Origin: Lasioglossum baleicum
Taxonomy: Eukaryota > Arthropoda > Insecta > Hymenoptera > Halictidae
Reading direction: 5' to 3'
Assembly (NCBI RefSeq): GCF_051020765.1
Contig: NC_134934.1
Span: forward strand, 5,842,001-5,906,000
DNA: 64,000 nt
Shown one piece after another: positions 12,466 to 24,400 of the stretch. A program made the translations under genes and the position numbers. The notes under the pieces are model-generated. The model saw only the letters and a program-made list of their open reading frames with translations, made no database searches and was not told the DNA's origin. Position 1 is the first letter of the stretch. Every line of letters starts with the position of its first letter.

Positions 12466-12690
12466 TAACCGACTTCGAAAAAGGAGGAGGTTACTCAATT
12501 CGATCTGTATGTGCCTTTTTTTTCGCTTTTTTTTCTATGTATGTTCACCGATTACGTCGAGATGGATGGACCAATCGGAACGAAACCTTTTGCATCTTGT
12601 AGAGTATGTTCCCGGGATGGTCCCCCGTGCAAAAAAATGTTACGTTCCTTTATTAATTGCGATTTTATTTGCGAAAATGTAGGGTGGTGA
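12466..12690 (+). mobile_element. Fragment of a widespread insect interspersed repeat
   Basis: It starts TTAACCGACTTCGAAAAAGG and continues AGGAGGTTACTCAATTCGAT, a T-run, then ATGTATGTTCACCGATTAC and GGTCCCCCGTGC. I recognise the CCGACTTC-AAAAAGGAGGAGGTT-CTCAATTCG pattern as a dispersed repeat in many insect genomes, but cannot name its family with confidence. No open frame of use remains. The right boundary is uncertain. Confidence 0.5.
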
Positions 12691-12782
12691 TACCGTCGTG
12701 AACTCCGCTGAATGTTAGACATTAGGAACAGTAACGACGCGCGACGCGACGGTAAAATGATTTTCACTGTTTCAGATTTCAC

Positions 12783-13344
12783 CAACTAATTTTCCTCATC
12801 AATTCATGAAATGGTTCTTTATTTAATATAACACAGGGATGAAGATAACAAGAAATTTATTACAGCAGCTATACTTCCCTTGATAATTACATTAAGGGTA
12901 GACTCCCTTTTCCAGGATTGCAAGGGTGCAGGATTCGCCTCCTCATTTCTCGATAATACAAACACGGTGTTTTTCTTTAAGTCAAAAACGCTAGATAAAA
13001 GATCGATCTAGGTCGCTATCTCCCTCAAAAGTCCTATTTTTTCGTTTACGAGGCGTAATTTGCATTATTCGGAAGCATACAACTGCGCATGTAGCTATGA
13101 AAATAGCCGAATAATGCAAATTACGCCTCGTAAACGAAAAAATAGAACTTTTGAGGGAGATGGCCGATCTTTTCTGATATCAATCTTTTATCTAGCGTGT
13201 TTGACTACTGAAAAAACCCGTGTTCGTATTATCGAGAAATGAGAAGGCGAATCCAGCACTCTTGCAATCCTGGAAACGAGTCTACCGCCTTAAGGTAAAA
13301 AATAGTATTTTCGTCAACTAATTTTCCTCATAAATACATGAAAT
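12783..13344. mobile_element. Foldback element between 30-bp direct repeats
   Basis: Arms of about 175 bp, at 12895-13072 and 13107-13287, are reverse complements at roughly 85-90% by eye, around a short spacer (13073-13106). Outside them, CAACTAATTTTCCTCAT plus a further 13 bases occurs at 12783-12812 and again at 13315-13344, with two or three mismatches. There is no open frame and no recognised TIR family. It is either a foldback transposon or an inverted duplication made during repair. Confidence 0.7.
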
Positions 13345-14610
13345 CCACATTCTATGGGACAATGGTCCTTATGGATGATGGCGAGGCACCGCAGGTCTTC
13401 CGGGAGGGGACTCAGGACAACGCAGATCTGTCCGAGCAGCGATGTCCTTCTTCCAGCTCGACAGCAACCGGGAAGTCGTCTCAGCTTTCTCCCTCCCCAG
13501 ATACACGGTGACTCACGAGAATACCTCGCAGCCGCATATCCGGCTCAGCACGCCCCCGCGGTTCTCGATTTCTTGAAACGGGAGACGACTTTTTGCCGCC
13601 TGGACCCCGGCTGACCGACCAGCGAAAGTGCATATGCAGCATGTACGCACCTATACCTCCTACAGCCGACTTTCCTCGCCTCTCGGTCACCTTGTCGCCT
13701 CTACCAGCTCGGATCCCGTGCACTGTTTATGCAATCAGACATCGGGGAAGTCTTCCTGGCCGATCCTTTTGTTGCGATCGCAATTGATTGTAGACTGAAC
13801 CCGGTCCAGGATTAGCGACTGCTTATTAGCTGGGACTTTCACTGTTTTGAAGAAGGAGGGTTTTGTGTCCTGTGTGCAGTGAGCCAACTCGTGGACTAAC
13901 TGTTTGATAATCTGACTATGCACGAGACAGATCAAGTATCATAGATCGGTTCTGGTGAAGTGGATTAAAGCGAGTTTAAAGATGTTTGATCAGCTGTTTT
14001 GAGAAATTGAGGATATTTGTGTAAAGTTGAATGCAATCGTGGTAATAAGCTGTGGAATCAATTATTGTCTGGCTGATGAGCGAGAAGGGTTGTGGACGAA
14101 GGGCAACACGTTGGGGTCATAGATCAAGCAATCACTCAGGTGGTCATGTGGCGACGACTCCTCCATTTAGGGTAGGTAGGGGATTTCGAACACTGGCACC
14201 ACCTCCGCAAACCATGTCAGACGAGCGGTGGATCGTAATGTTTCTAGGTATGCTCGATCCTCGATCAGACTGTTCCACTGGCAACCGCCGGCACAATATC
14301 CCCGAGTCACGTGTACACGTTGCGGTGCTGGTGCACTGTGTTGCCCGCAGGATGACACTTGCAATTAAGTCCACTCTCTCGCCAGCCACGAATGCATCAT
14401 GCCTCTCTCTCGCTGCTGCTAGGAAGTAATAGAGTAAAATGTCTGGCAGTTGGCACTGTGTCAATAGTCGGCAGCCTTTTGAACTTGGCCGGCGCATGGA
14501 CGCTCCGGAATCTCTGACTGGTTCGGTGTTTGCATTGTTATTAATTATGTCAATACCCCTTTTGTCGGAACTGCGGAAATATTTGTTAGGAGTCGAACAG
14601 ACCTGCGGAG
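13345..14610. other. Balanced-GC block, possibly a decayed element, no gene seen
   Basis: Base composition at 13360-14660 is more GC-balanced than the AT-rich repeats on either side. Frames of 86-156 codons occur on both strands (for example 14144-14614 minus), but none has a recognisable transposase, polymerase or other domain. It lies between two foldback structures and may be an eroded mobile element. Confidence 0.35.
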
Positions 14611-14875
14611 ACAAAGTATTCGATGGAGCAGTACGGTTTTTGCATGAGATGCACGAACTACATTGAATTATTTATTTAATCCTTGAATGGGCTTTCAAAA
14701 GGAATTTTTCGTAGGGGAACAGTTTACTGTACTCTGCAGTATTGAATGTGCGACGATCTATTTGCTGTAGTCAGTTGCTCATTGTCAAAGTCAGTACGAT
14801 TCGAATATAATCGATGTTTGAACCCCGATTAGTCGATGTTGACACAAAGTATTCGATGGAGCAGTAGGGTTTTGC
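14611..14875. repeat. 33-bp direct repeat pair enclosing ~200 bp
   Basis: ACAAAGTATTCGATGGAGCA and the following 13-14 bases occur at 14611-14644 and 14843-14875 with two differences. The enclosed ~198 bp is AT-rich and non-coding. The pair lies just left of the palindrome at 14936. Confidence 0.65.
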
Positions 14876-14935
14876 AAAAATCATTTTTTCCAGCTCTTCA
14901 GTGGAAGCACTCCATTATCAGGATTTCTCAAGGGT

Positions 14936-15170
14936 CTCCGATAATCTGAGGAAAAAATGTTTCGAACAAAAGAGTTGAATAATATTCAAACATCTACAAA
15001 CTTCTATATGTATTGGGTTCACAAATAAGTTCGTTCGGTTTTTTTTAAATTGGAATAAATCACAAAAACCGAACAAACTTATTTGCCAACCCAATACATA
15101 TAGAAGTTTGTAGATGTTTGAATATTATTCAACTCTTTTGTTCGAAACATTTATTCCTCAGATTATCGGA
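14936..15170. repeat. Long palindrome with a mariner MITE at its axis
   Basis: The left arm (14936-15012) and right arm (15095-15170) are almost perfect reverse complements over about 77 bp. They contain host-like sequence such as CATCTACAAACTTCTATATG on the left and its mirror on the right. The axis is an 82-bp element with mariner ends. Arms and core can fold together into one hairpin. Confidence 0.85.
15013..15094. mobile_element. Miniature mariner element (82 bp) flanked by TA
   Basis: It starts TTGGGTTCACAAATAAGTTC and ends ...CTTATTTGCCAACCCAA, with TA directly on both sides (15011-15012, 15095-15096), as expected of a Tc1/mariner target duplication. The TTGGGTTGGC ends are of the mellifera/cecropia-type mariners. 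Only the ~30-bp ends and ~20 bp between them remain, so it has no transposase. Confidence 0.85.
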
Positions 15171-16960
15171 CCAGACTTTTCCGGGTCAAATGCCACACTG
15201 TGCGATGTTCGGTCGCACATTGAAAGCTGCTTCGGATCCGGCAGCCAATCACGGGATAAAGTATATTTGTTGTCGAACGAGCGAGTAATGATTTCGTTTA
15301 GAAACTGTCTGCGGGAAAAGAGCCAATTGGAAAATCGAAGTTAAGACGATTACACCGGTCCTCCTATTACCCACGCCCGATCGGTCAGAACGATTTACCT
15401 AGAACCGGCAGCAGTTTAATAGATTTTGGCTGTTCTCCAGTGAAATCGGTTATCGATCCGGTGGGGCCCGAGGATTGGTAATTTCGGCACGGTGTATCGA
15501 CTCGCGATTAAAAGAGCAACGATTACTCCGGGACTCGGATATCCCCCGGCCAGCTTTTTTTTTTTACACGAGAAAACGCGAAATCGCTCCGAACTACAGA
15601 GTATCGGCTCTCGTCGTTTCGTCAGTTTATTAAGCCGCGTTCACGTGGGGCTACGCTTTGCCCGTCCAACGAATCGAAGTGATTCTCGCGGCGGATTTTA
15701 ATCGAAATAAAACACGCCGGAATGCACGTGCTTAGCACTCGACCGGTTTATAAATTCTTATTGCTGCAAAGTGGTTTTAAAAAAGGGAGAAGAGCTACAA
15801 TTGTCGAATTAATTCTGTTGGCCGACACTGTACATCCATGAAATTCTTGTTTTGCAATTTCGTTGTTTATCGATTCGCGAACCAGTTTGCAACATTTTCT
15901 CGATTGGAAATATAAAAATTACATATTCGCTTGAAACGCATGTTTACGGGAAAAACTCGATATTCACAAGCGGAAGACAATATTTCCCCTCAACGGATAT
16001 GCATCGAGGATTATTTACGCTCGCTGAATTTAATTCGAGTCGATATTGTATAAGCGATACAAGTGAATGCAACGGAGGAAATATTAATGGATAAAATGGA
16101 GAGAAATTTGTCGGGCTAAAATGAAGTAACAAATTACAATTTCTTCCGAGGACACATTTCGCAGAATATATTAAAAATGAACAGCCAAAGTAATCGTTGC
16201 AATGCCATGTTTTCCGCGAATCAGAGGCAACAACATTGCTGAAACAGCGAATATGGAGAGTGTCGAAACAGTCCGGGACACGTTCCGGCTGGTGTATATT
16301 TTTTTAATTAACCCAACAAGCCCGGCAACATGTTACCGTACCGGAGAAGACAATGGTGTGTCCGGGCGTCCTAAATCATTCCCATTGTAAAATTTAATTA
16401 CGTTTTCGGTAATCGGCAGCTGGAATCGATTGTCGCCGGCGCACAATGTAATTTACAAACCTAATCGCCTGTTGCGGTCCGCGCGTAAGGCATATAATAC
16501 CCGGTTTGCCGACCGCATTGCCGTATTTGATAAAGTTCGCATTAACGCGTCCATTAATGCGAATCGGCGTGCGATCGCGACGCGACGGTCCAATTGGTCC
16601 GGTAGATCGTTCTGGATCGTTGTTACAGTGTCTACGGGTCGGACCGTTCGTCAACGTCGACTTCGCGCTACGATTCCTAGACAAACCAACGCAAAATGGA
16701 TTCTGGGAACGCGTCGCCGAGAACTATTCGGCTCGCGATTCTTCTTCTTCTTTCGCTCTTCAACGTTACACAGACGGGATGGCCATTAGCGACGGTATTT
16801 CTTGGACCTGCGGTTCGATCCGCGCTGTTTCTATATTATTTCTACTCCGGAATCGTCTAGGAATACTACTTTAATTTATTATCCATCCGTAGATGCTTAA
16901 TATTTGTTAAAATTGCGATTCCTGAAGGACTGCTTAATCAATTTTTCATAAGACACTGAA
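15171..16960. other. Non-coding stretch, no gene seen
   Basis: Mixed sequence, CpG-rich at 15350-15720 and 16400-16800. A T9-10 run lies near 15557. Overlapping frames (96-122 codons around 16400-16870, both strands) show no domain. Confidence 0.5.
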
Positions 16961-17574
16961 AAAAATATATAAAAAAACTTTTTAGAAACCACGCTTATAT
17001 TAAAATCCACTAAAAAGGAGAATATAATTTTTTCCTGGTTCTCCATAAAATTCCGAATCCAGTTAAATGATTAATCATATTTTTCCCCAACATTTTAAGC
17101 AATTAGTTCAAAATTTCTTCTGTTACAAAATTAGTGTCGGAACAGATAGAAAAATTTAATATAAATTTAAATAATATCATGACATTAGAGACTATAAATA
17201 AAAGCGTGGAGCGCCCACGAAGATTACATCAATATGTATATTGGGTTGGCAAATAAGTTCGTTCGATTTTATTCGATTTTATTCGAACGAACTTATTTGC
17301 CAACCCAATAGTTTAGCGCTCCACGCTTTTACTTTTTATAGTCACTAATGTCACGATTTCATTTAAATTTATATTAAATTTTTCTATCTATTCCGACATA
17401 ATTCTATACCAGAAGAAATTTTGAACCAATTGCTTAAAATTTTGGGGAAAAATATGATTAATCATTTAACTGGATGCGGTATTTTATGAAGAACCGGGAA
17501 AAAAATTATTTTCTCCTTTTTAGTGCATTTTAATATAAGCGTGGTTTTCAAAAAGATTTTTTTTATATATTTTA
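16961..17574. repeat. 614-bp palindrome with a mariner MITE near its axis
   Basis: The left arm (16961-17214) and right arm (17311-17574) are reverse complements over about 260 bp with scattered small differences, for example TTAGTTCAAAATTTCTTCTG against its mirror near 17420. A ~24-base stretch, 17215-17238, is present only on the left, so the MITE is slightly off-centre. The arms are AT-rich, non-coding and unrelated to the arms at 14936-15170. Confidence 0.85.
17241..17308. mobile_element. Miniature mariner element (68 bp) flanked by TA
   Basis: TTGGGTTGGCAAATAAGTTC opens the element and its mirror closes it, separated by only about ten bases of ATTCGATTTT repeat. TA lies on both sides (17239-17240, 17309-17310). 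The ends are the same as in the 82-bp element at 15013-15094, making this a second member of one MITE family. It has no coding capacity. Confidence 0.85.
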
Positions 17575-20024
17575 TTTTCTACTTTTATTGTCATCGGAAG
17601 CAAGTGTGTATACAAAATTTCAGCAAGATTGGACTATGGGAAGAGGTTTAAAGTTCGATTACAAGATTTGACGCATACAACAACAACATTCTGTATCAAT
17701 CTCGTGCGTTTAAACGCAAATTAGTTTGCAGTCTGAAGAAGCTGGCTTAGCCTAATCTACCCTATTTTTGATGATATAAGAAGAAAGGTGAGATACGTCA
17801 CCGTCATACGATCCAGCCTTGTTTGCTGTATTCTATATCCCAGATAGCTCTCTCTCTCTCTCTTCGCAATCTTCGTTTCGTGACTCGCAGCCGAAATAAT
17901 CGCGATTTCCAGTGACCCAAGTGGAAAAAGGAAACGGTGCAAACGATCGGGAAATTCCTCCGGCCTCTGGCCAGCTCGTGGAAAATTCTCAACGCGGATG
18001 GGAGGTCTAAAAATACGCGAGGAACGTGCAATTTCGGCGTGGAATCCACGGCCGGCCAACAATCCGAATCCTGTGTGCTCGACCAGCGGAATCTATGATT
18101 ATTTAATTCGAGAAAATCAACGTCGCACCGATTCAACGGTCTGACGAGACCTATAAATAACCAGCACGGTTTAATCGCGGAACGGGAAGAGTCGAGAACT
18201 GCAGTCGCATCGGCGAAACGGAGAATTCCGATATCCCCGAGCGATTTTCGTCGAAAGGAAAAGTGGCTGGCATAAAGTATTCAAACGCGCCTTCGAACAG
18301 CGTTCCACCGGCTGCCTTTTGTGAGAAGGAAATGCTATGCGTGCCTTGTCTCGTTCGACGAAGATTGTTACGTTTCGTTTCTGTTTCACTGAGGAATCGT
18401 TGAATTGCGCTTGGTCCTGCGAGCATTGATGCTTCCGATCCAATTTGTGGAATCTTGAGTGCAACGAAAATTTATTTATTGTCTTTAGCGGTCGGCAAGA
18501 TACTAAAATATTTAAAACGCGTCCTAACTGTTGGTAGGCCTAATAACGCGTCTAAACGTGATTTATCACAGTGATCGCAGAATCACGATCACAGAATCAT
18601 GGTAACGAAGTCTTGTGTGTATAATGAAAGAAGAGTCATCTTTATTGGGATTATATCGTAAGAATCATTAAACTGTGCTGATTCGCGGTGTGGTCTCGAT
18701 CATTCAACGATCGAGCGATCGAGCGAGTCGCGCTGTATGCAAAACGCAGGAAACCCGGACGCGGCACGCAGCCAATTAGGTAGTCGCACAACGTGTTAAT
18801 CGCGGCCAATAAGGCGTAATGAGTCGCGACGAATAGATTTGTCGCGAGCCTTTCTTTGTGTCCGCAAACTGAAACCCGTGACATTGTGTCGTTCGGAGTA
18901 ATTGCTTGATTACAATAGCACCTCGACATACATCCCGATCGCCTTCCACTGTTTGCAAACTCCAAAGTAACATCTCTTATTATCACAGCAATGTCAAACT
19001 TGTACACATTCTCCGTATACCGATTCCTAACGCCAGATAATTTAAGGAAACTGCTACCCGTAGCCTCTACCTGTAGATAGCGAACTTTCACGTGGAACCG
19101 CGATATTTTGTAAGTCTCTCGATTGTTTAATCATAAATGCACGAAATAAAAAACATGAATTTAATCTCTTCATAACGAGCGAGACAGGTCTCGCATGTTC
19201 CAGTAAGTATCCCGTGAAGAAATCAAAAGTACGCAACACCAAAAATGATTAATACATTGCGGAATCTTGTAGAATGCAAGTAACCATGCTTATTGACTGA
19301 AGCTGATAATATCTTCATTTTATCCTGTCCGCAAGAAATCTTCCACGGACATTTTTACCTTGTAATAAATCTTCTAAACAAACACATAAAAATGACAATT
19401 TGCATGCAGCTTCACAATGTAACCATTAATGTTAAATATCCCATAAAACCACTCTGACTCGGAGTTACAAACCTATTCAAAATCAGATATTTTGCTAACC
19501 TACAAATACTTGTATAAAACAAGCATTTTATACAAAATACTCTGTCAGTTTTAGAGTGCCACGAAATCGTCAAAATTATCCGCGTTGCGAGGGCCAATTA
19601 ATTACGCTCAATTTTTCGGAATATTTCGAGCACACCGGGGGGGAAAAAGTCTTGTTCGACCCAGCCGCCGGGTTCACCGGAACGATCAGACATTTTTCCG
19701 AAGAATCACCGCCGGATTCCGGATCGTGCCAGGTTGTATAATCTTCGGTTCGTCGGCCGTTCTTTCTTCTGGCGGACAAAGGGCTCGTTCGCGTGAGAAA
19801 CGAAAGGACACTTAAATTCGAGGGCGTCCGATGAAATATCGAGCTTGTATCCCGTCAGCTCGATTTGACCCTTTGAAATAGCCATCGGGAGCGGGCCGAT
19901 AGCCTCGATCGGGAAGTGAACGAGTCCCCTGGTCCGGTAAAACGGAAAAAAGGCTGGGAAAGGAGGCCAAGGAACGAGAGAATGGCGTCGGATAGAAAAA
20001 GAGAAACACAGCTCGAGAGAAGAA
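17575..20024. other. Non-coding mosaic, no gene seen
   Basis: CpG-rich at 17800-18420 with a (CT)n run at about 17847-17861; AT-rich at 18480-19600. Minus-strand frames up to 146 codons (18651-19091) have no recognisable motif. Confidence 0.5.
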
Positions 20025-20054
20025 GGGAGAGAGAAAGAGAGAGAGAGAGAGAGA
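20025..20054. repeat. (GA)n tract
   Basis: A nearly pure GA dinucleotide run in a CpG-rich block. Such tracts are potential GAGA-factor sites in insects, but no promoter is established here. Confidence 0.8.
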
Positions 20055-20146
20055 CCATCGACTCGAAAGAAGCTGCGAGAGGAACACGAAGGCAACACGC
20101 ATACCTAGCGTGCATCGACTACCTGCTCTGGGTTAACTCCGCTCTG

Positions 20147-20169
20147 CCACGAAGCATCATGCTTCGTGG
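20147..20169. other. Perfect 23-base palindrome
   Basis: CCACGAAGCAT, one C, then its exact mirror: an 11-bp perfect inverted repeat with a single central base. It could be a dyad binding site for a dimeric factor, a cruciform, or chance. Confidence 0.7.
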
Positions 20170-21397
20170 TCCCCTGTTGTGTTCGTCGCCCTCTCGGTCG
20201 TTGCCTCGTCGAGCAGAACCGAATCGAAGAATTCGCTGACTAAGCCAAAGATCCAGGACCCGTTCGATCCCCCATCGCGACATTTTCTACGGTTCACAAG
20301 CCTTGTTCGCGCCGAATCGCACTTTTCCCGCGATTAACCCCGCGATGGAGCGATTCGACTTCTTTGTGCACCGGGTGTCCCTTCATTCCACGACTGTTAT
20401 CCCCATACTTGGACCGAAGATGATCTTACAATTTAATCTGAATTTCTATCGTGACAATCGATAATTTCAACAAATACATACAAATTTTTCCACGTGTTAT
20501 ACAAAAATAAAGATGAACTCTACTTTGGCTTGCCTTTTGGAGGATCAGATTTGAGACTCACTGAGAGTTGCAACTACATATGTGTCATTTTGTACCCTTA
20601 TCCTGCACAACTATAAAAATTCACTCAGTTTCTTCATAACCAACACGGAACGATTACATATAATTAGGTATATAGTCAATTGTGCCGATACATGCGTTCA
20701 CGACTATAAATAAAATAGAATTTGCAGTATTACCCTAGAATCATGCAACTCATTCGAGGAAGATACGAGGGTTAAACACACACTACGAAACTGGAACAGG
20801 ATGCCCTTACAACAGACGCTATACTACAGCTCTTTTCTCTCGAAGAGCAGGACATAAATTCCTACCGGTTCGCATATTCCAACATCCAGACGAGAACTCG
20901 GAATAAAACTGTTAAATAATAATCGAGAACATCGGAGGAAAATCTAGTTAACATTTGACAGGAATCCACACCACTCCACCAGGCCGTTGCTGCAAATATT
21001 CTCAGGCGTCGCTGTAAATGAGTCTCTAAAAATGTAAATTTAATTTAGCGCATCGTCGGACAGAGCTAATGGAAATTACTCCGAGAATCTTTGCTAAAAA
21101 AAAAAAATACGAGAACGGGAAAGAGAGAGAAGGAGAGGGTGAGAGAGACCTTCATGCAAACTCGTTGAGCATCGTGTACTAATTTGCGGAGATTGATACA
21201 TAAAAATTAATTTTCAGTTCGCGGAAATTTCCTCGAATAAAGAGAAAGAGAGGGAGAGAGAGTCAAGAAAGCATTATCGTGTTATTCCGATTTACAAAAT
21301 AATGTACTAGGCTGGCTGCAGGAGAGACTGGCAATTTGCTAATGAACTTTAATCCTTAAATACATAGAACGAAACCACTTCTCCATTGTTAATACGC

Positions 21398-21400
<3 letters not shown>
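20170..21400. other. Non-coding stretch, no gene seen
   Basis: CpG-rich to about 20400, then AT-rich. An A9 run lies near 21097-21106, and weaker GA-rich runs lie at about 21120-21150 and 21240-21262. Confidence 0.5.

Positions 21401-21442
<42 letters not shown>
21401..21442. repeat. (CT)21 microsatellite
   Basis: An uninterrupted CT run of 42 bases, followed by TTTTCCGGGG. A minus-strand frame across it reads as Arg-Glu repeats and is not a gene. Confidence 0.9.
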
Positions 21443-21445
<3 letters not shown>

Positions 21446-24400
21446 CCGGGGCGCAAGAGTCGTTACGGGAAATTAGTTTAGAAAACAGGAGAGTAGAATA
21501 TTCGCCTTGGATTTCGCTATTCTCGGGGAAGAGTAGAATCGCTGAACAAGATAGAACACAAGACTCGATTACCCCAGACGAAATCACGCGCCCGGGGGTC
21601 AAAGTGGCCAGAAAACCCCGGTCCTTGCCTCTTCACCGTGAATTTGCATGCAAAGGGATAAAACGTCGCCGGCTAGACTCGCTAAAGAAGGAATCCATTC
21701 AAACTTTTCGCATCACGCCCCCGCGAGAAACTTCCGAGTCGAAGATGACCCTGAAAGGAAGCTGCCCTTCGAAAAACCAGAGAAAAAGGTACCGAAGAAC
21801 TCGGCAAGAAACTTGAAGACTTGCGAGCTCTCGAGCATCCAACCCCACTGTTACAACAAGATGAACGCGTTATTTCCGCTGTTATTAGCCATTCGCGAGC
21901 ACAAAGCGAATTCTAGGAACGGTCTTTCCCTGTTCTAATTGCGGAAACATGCATGAAATATATCATTAAGAGATTGTTAATGCTCGTTCTCCCTTATTTG
22001 TTCAACTGCACTTGTCCCGTCAAGGCGAAGCTAATTTTGTGGATTCCTTTCACTAGATACATTTCTTGGATTTCGCCCAATTTTTGTGGCCGCTGAGTTG
22101 GCTATCATGTTAAATGGGTTAAATTAAGCACATCCACGTCGTTCACAATCGAAAAAATAATGTACGAGGCACACTGTTTACTCCGAAACGGTATGACGTG
22201 TATCAAATTGAATGAATTAAAATGGACATTGTCGACATTCGTCATAACTTACGGAAAATGACCATAAAAAGAATGTACCCTTCATAAAAGCATACTAAAA
22301 TGTTAAAAAAAAAACTGAGAATTTGAATGAACGAGTTCTTGACAATTCCTTAGCGCAAGCAGAATTTTTAGAACACCTCTGCGGAAACACGTCCGAGATT
22401 CGTTAGTGGGAGATCGTTAATTAAAATGGATACAAGTGGCCGCCGTTGCGACGGTTCAAGGTTCGAATTAGCATAAATACATTATAGATGATCGCGGCTA
22501 ATATTTGCGCTGCCGCGTTTTTTTCACGAATTTCAGGTGAGTTTTAACGATTGTTGGGTAAACAGGCGGTGGCGCAGTTTTCTAAACAACCGGGTCGAGG
22601 GCGAATTACTGTATAAATCGATTCGTAACTTCAAGAACCCCGGAAAGTCACGTTCCTGCGATAAATCCATTCGGCTGTCTCGAACGCGAAACTTGGGACA
22701 CGCGGCGCTCTTATCAAGAGAGAACGAACTGGAATGAGTCATGGAACAGTCTGAAATAGCGTTCACAGAATCGCCGGTAACCCGTCGCAGGGGACGCACC
22801 GTGTTATGAATGTTTTACCGTAGCCAATTACCACAGTGACGTAATCCGTCGATGATGGACCTCTTCGTTAAACGCGTTGGCAACAAGACTAACTTGAATC
22901 GTCCAAATCGTAACTATCCAAAAGGAGGATGTCGGAATAACTAATCCCTGATCTTAACCCTTCAAGGACGTGAGAAAATTTTTCTTGAATTTTTTTATGG
23001 TACACATATTCCAGATTGGTTTAGATTTTTTGAAAACGTAGAACAGTAAAACACAATTAGTCGTAAATTTAACCCCTAACTTTTTCATTCAACTTTCCTA
23101 ACCCCTAATTTTCCCTTATCAATATTTTAAACATCTACCTAAAGCATTTTCTAGACAGTAATCCATATTAATGTTGTATCTAACGATTTTCAAGTCTCCA
23201 CTCCGTGCATTTTCCATTTCATCTTTTCAACAATTTCTCGATTTTTTACCAACAAATAATGATAGGTTTACGAATATGTATAACCTAAAGAATACCGCCG
23301 TATCAATATTCTAATTGTACCAGAATTGGTCACTTTTATTTGCGCCGTCTGCATTTTCGAAGCTCCTTTATCAAAAGCTGCAGAAATTCTACACCGTTCG
23401 AAGTATATTTCCTGACAAGACGGAAAGTTTCGAATGGTTCGGGATTTTATTCAAACTCGCCGGTTATCGAAAATCTCGACACAATGTTGACGGAGTATAA
23501 TATCGGAGCGGCAAGCCCTGTAAATGTTTGAGGTCTTCGAACTTTCGAAAGTTCCGAGAGTCTCCAAGAACTAAAATACTTGCATTGTGCAGCCGTTTCA
23601 ATGAGTGAGGGGATATAAAAAGATAGTGTTACACGGATCACCGTCAAAGTCGACGTTCGTCGACGAGAATCGTGAAAATCTTTGGAGACTTTTACACGTT
23701 CGAGAATTTTGAAAGTTGAAAGACCAAGAATTTTGGAACTGTTACATTCGTTAAGACCATTCAATCCTCTCGACGTTCTGAGATTTTCTAGAATTTTTTA
23801 TTAGGATTAATTGAAGAGGTTATATCCACCCGATTCGTCTTTTATGAGGACGCTGAGAAAATCAAGATGGCGAGATCAAGATGATCAGGCAGAAATTTGA
23901 ATCTTGGCTTTATGTTCCATCAAAATGGAAACTAGAACGCAGTAATCGGAACCTGGCGGAAGAGAGTATCGAATGCGCAAATCTCGGGGCTGTGTCGCGC
24001 AGTGCAGCAGTGGTGCAAGTGTATCCGACAAAGGAGGTCTCTCGGAGGTCCAAAGACGCGTCTCGAGCGTCGCGTTTCTCGAATTCCGAGGAACTGGAAA
24101 CATCGAAGGCAAATGGCACGCGAATATCCCCGAGTCCATCGAACGCCGATAATCCGCCGTAAAGGCCCGCGTCTTCCGCGCGGAGCATTGATAACGAGAT
24201 TCGACCGAGTTCCATCGATAACTACCGAGAGTTGGGCGAACATGGGTACGACTTCGACCGATCGAGGAATGCAATTATTAAGATCCTCGGCTTTTACCGA
24301 TCGATCGCCGCAGGATCCGCATCTTCCGACGAACTTCGCCGCCGATTGTGTCGCGATCGGTGCGAAATCGTTTTCGCGTGTTCCTTCATTGAAAAGGAAC

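Noticed and set aside
12783..17574. The palindromes as assembly or library artefacts
   Set aside because: Chimeric fold-back reads would give perfect arms. The 12895 and 16961 arms differ at scattered positions and by small indels, which argues for real, aged sequence. The nearly perfect 14936 palindrome deserves the long-read check.
21339..21602. Arg-Glu repeat protein across the CT microsatellite
   Set aside because: The repeat protein is a translation artefact of (CT)n.
22455..22480. GGTTCAAGGTTCGAATTAGC as a tRNA T-arm
   Set aside because: No matching acceptor stem, D-arm or anticodon arm could be laid out upstream. I found no tRNA or rRNA gene in the window.
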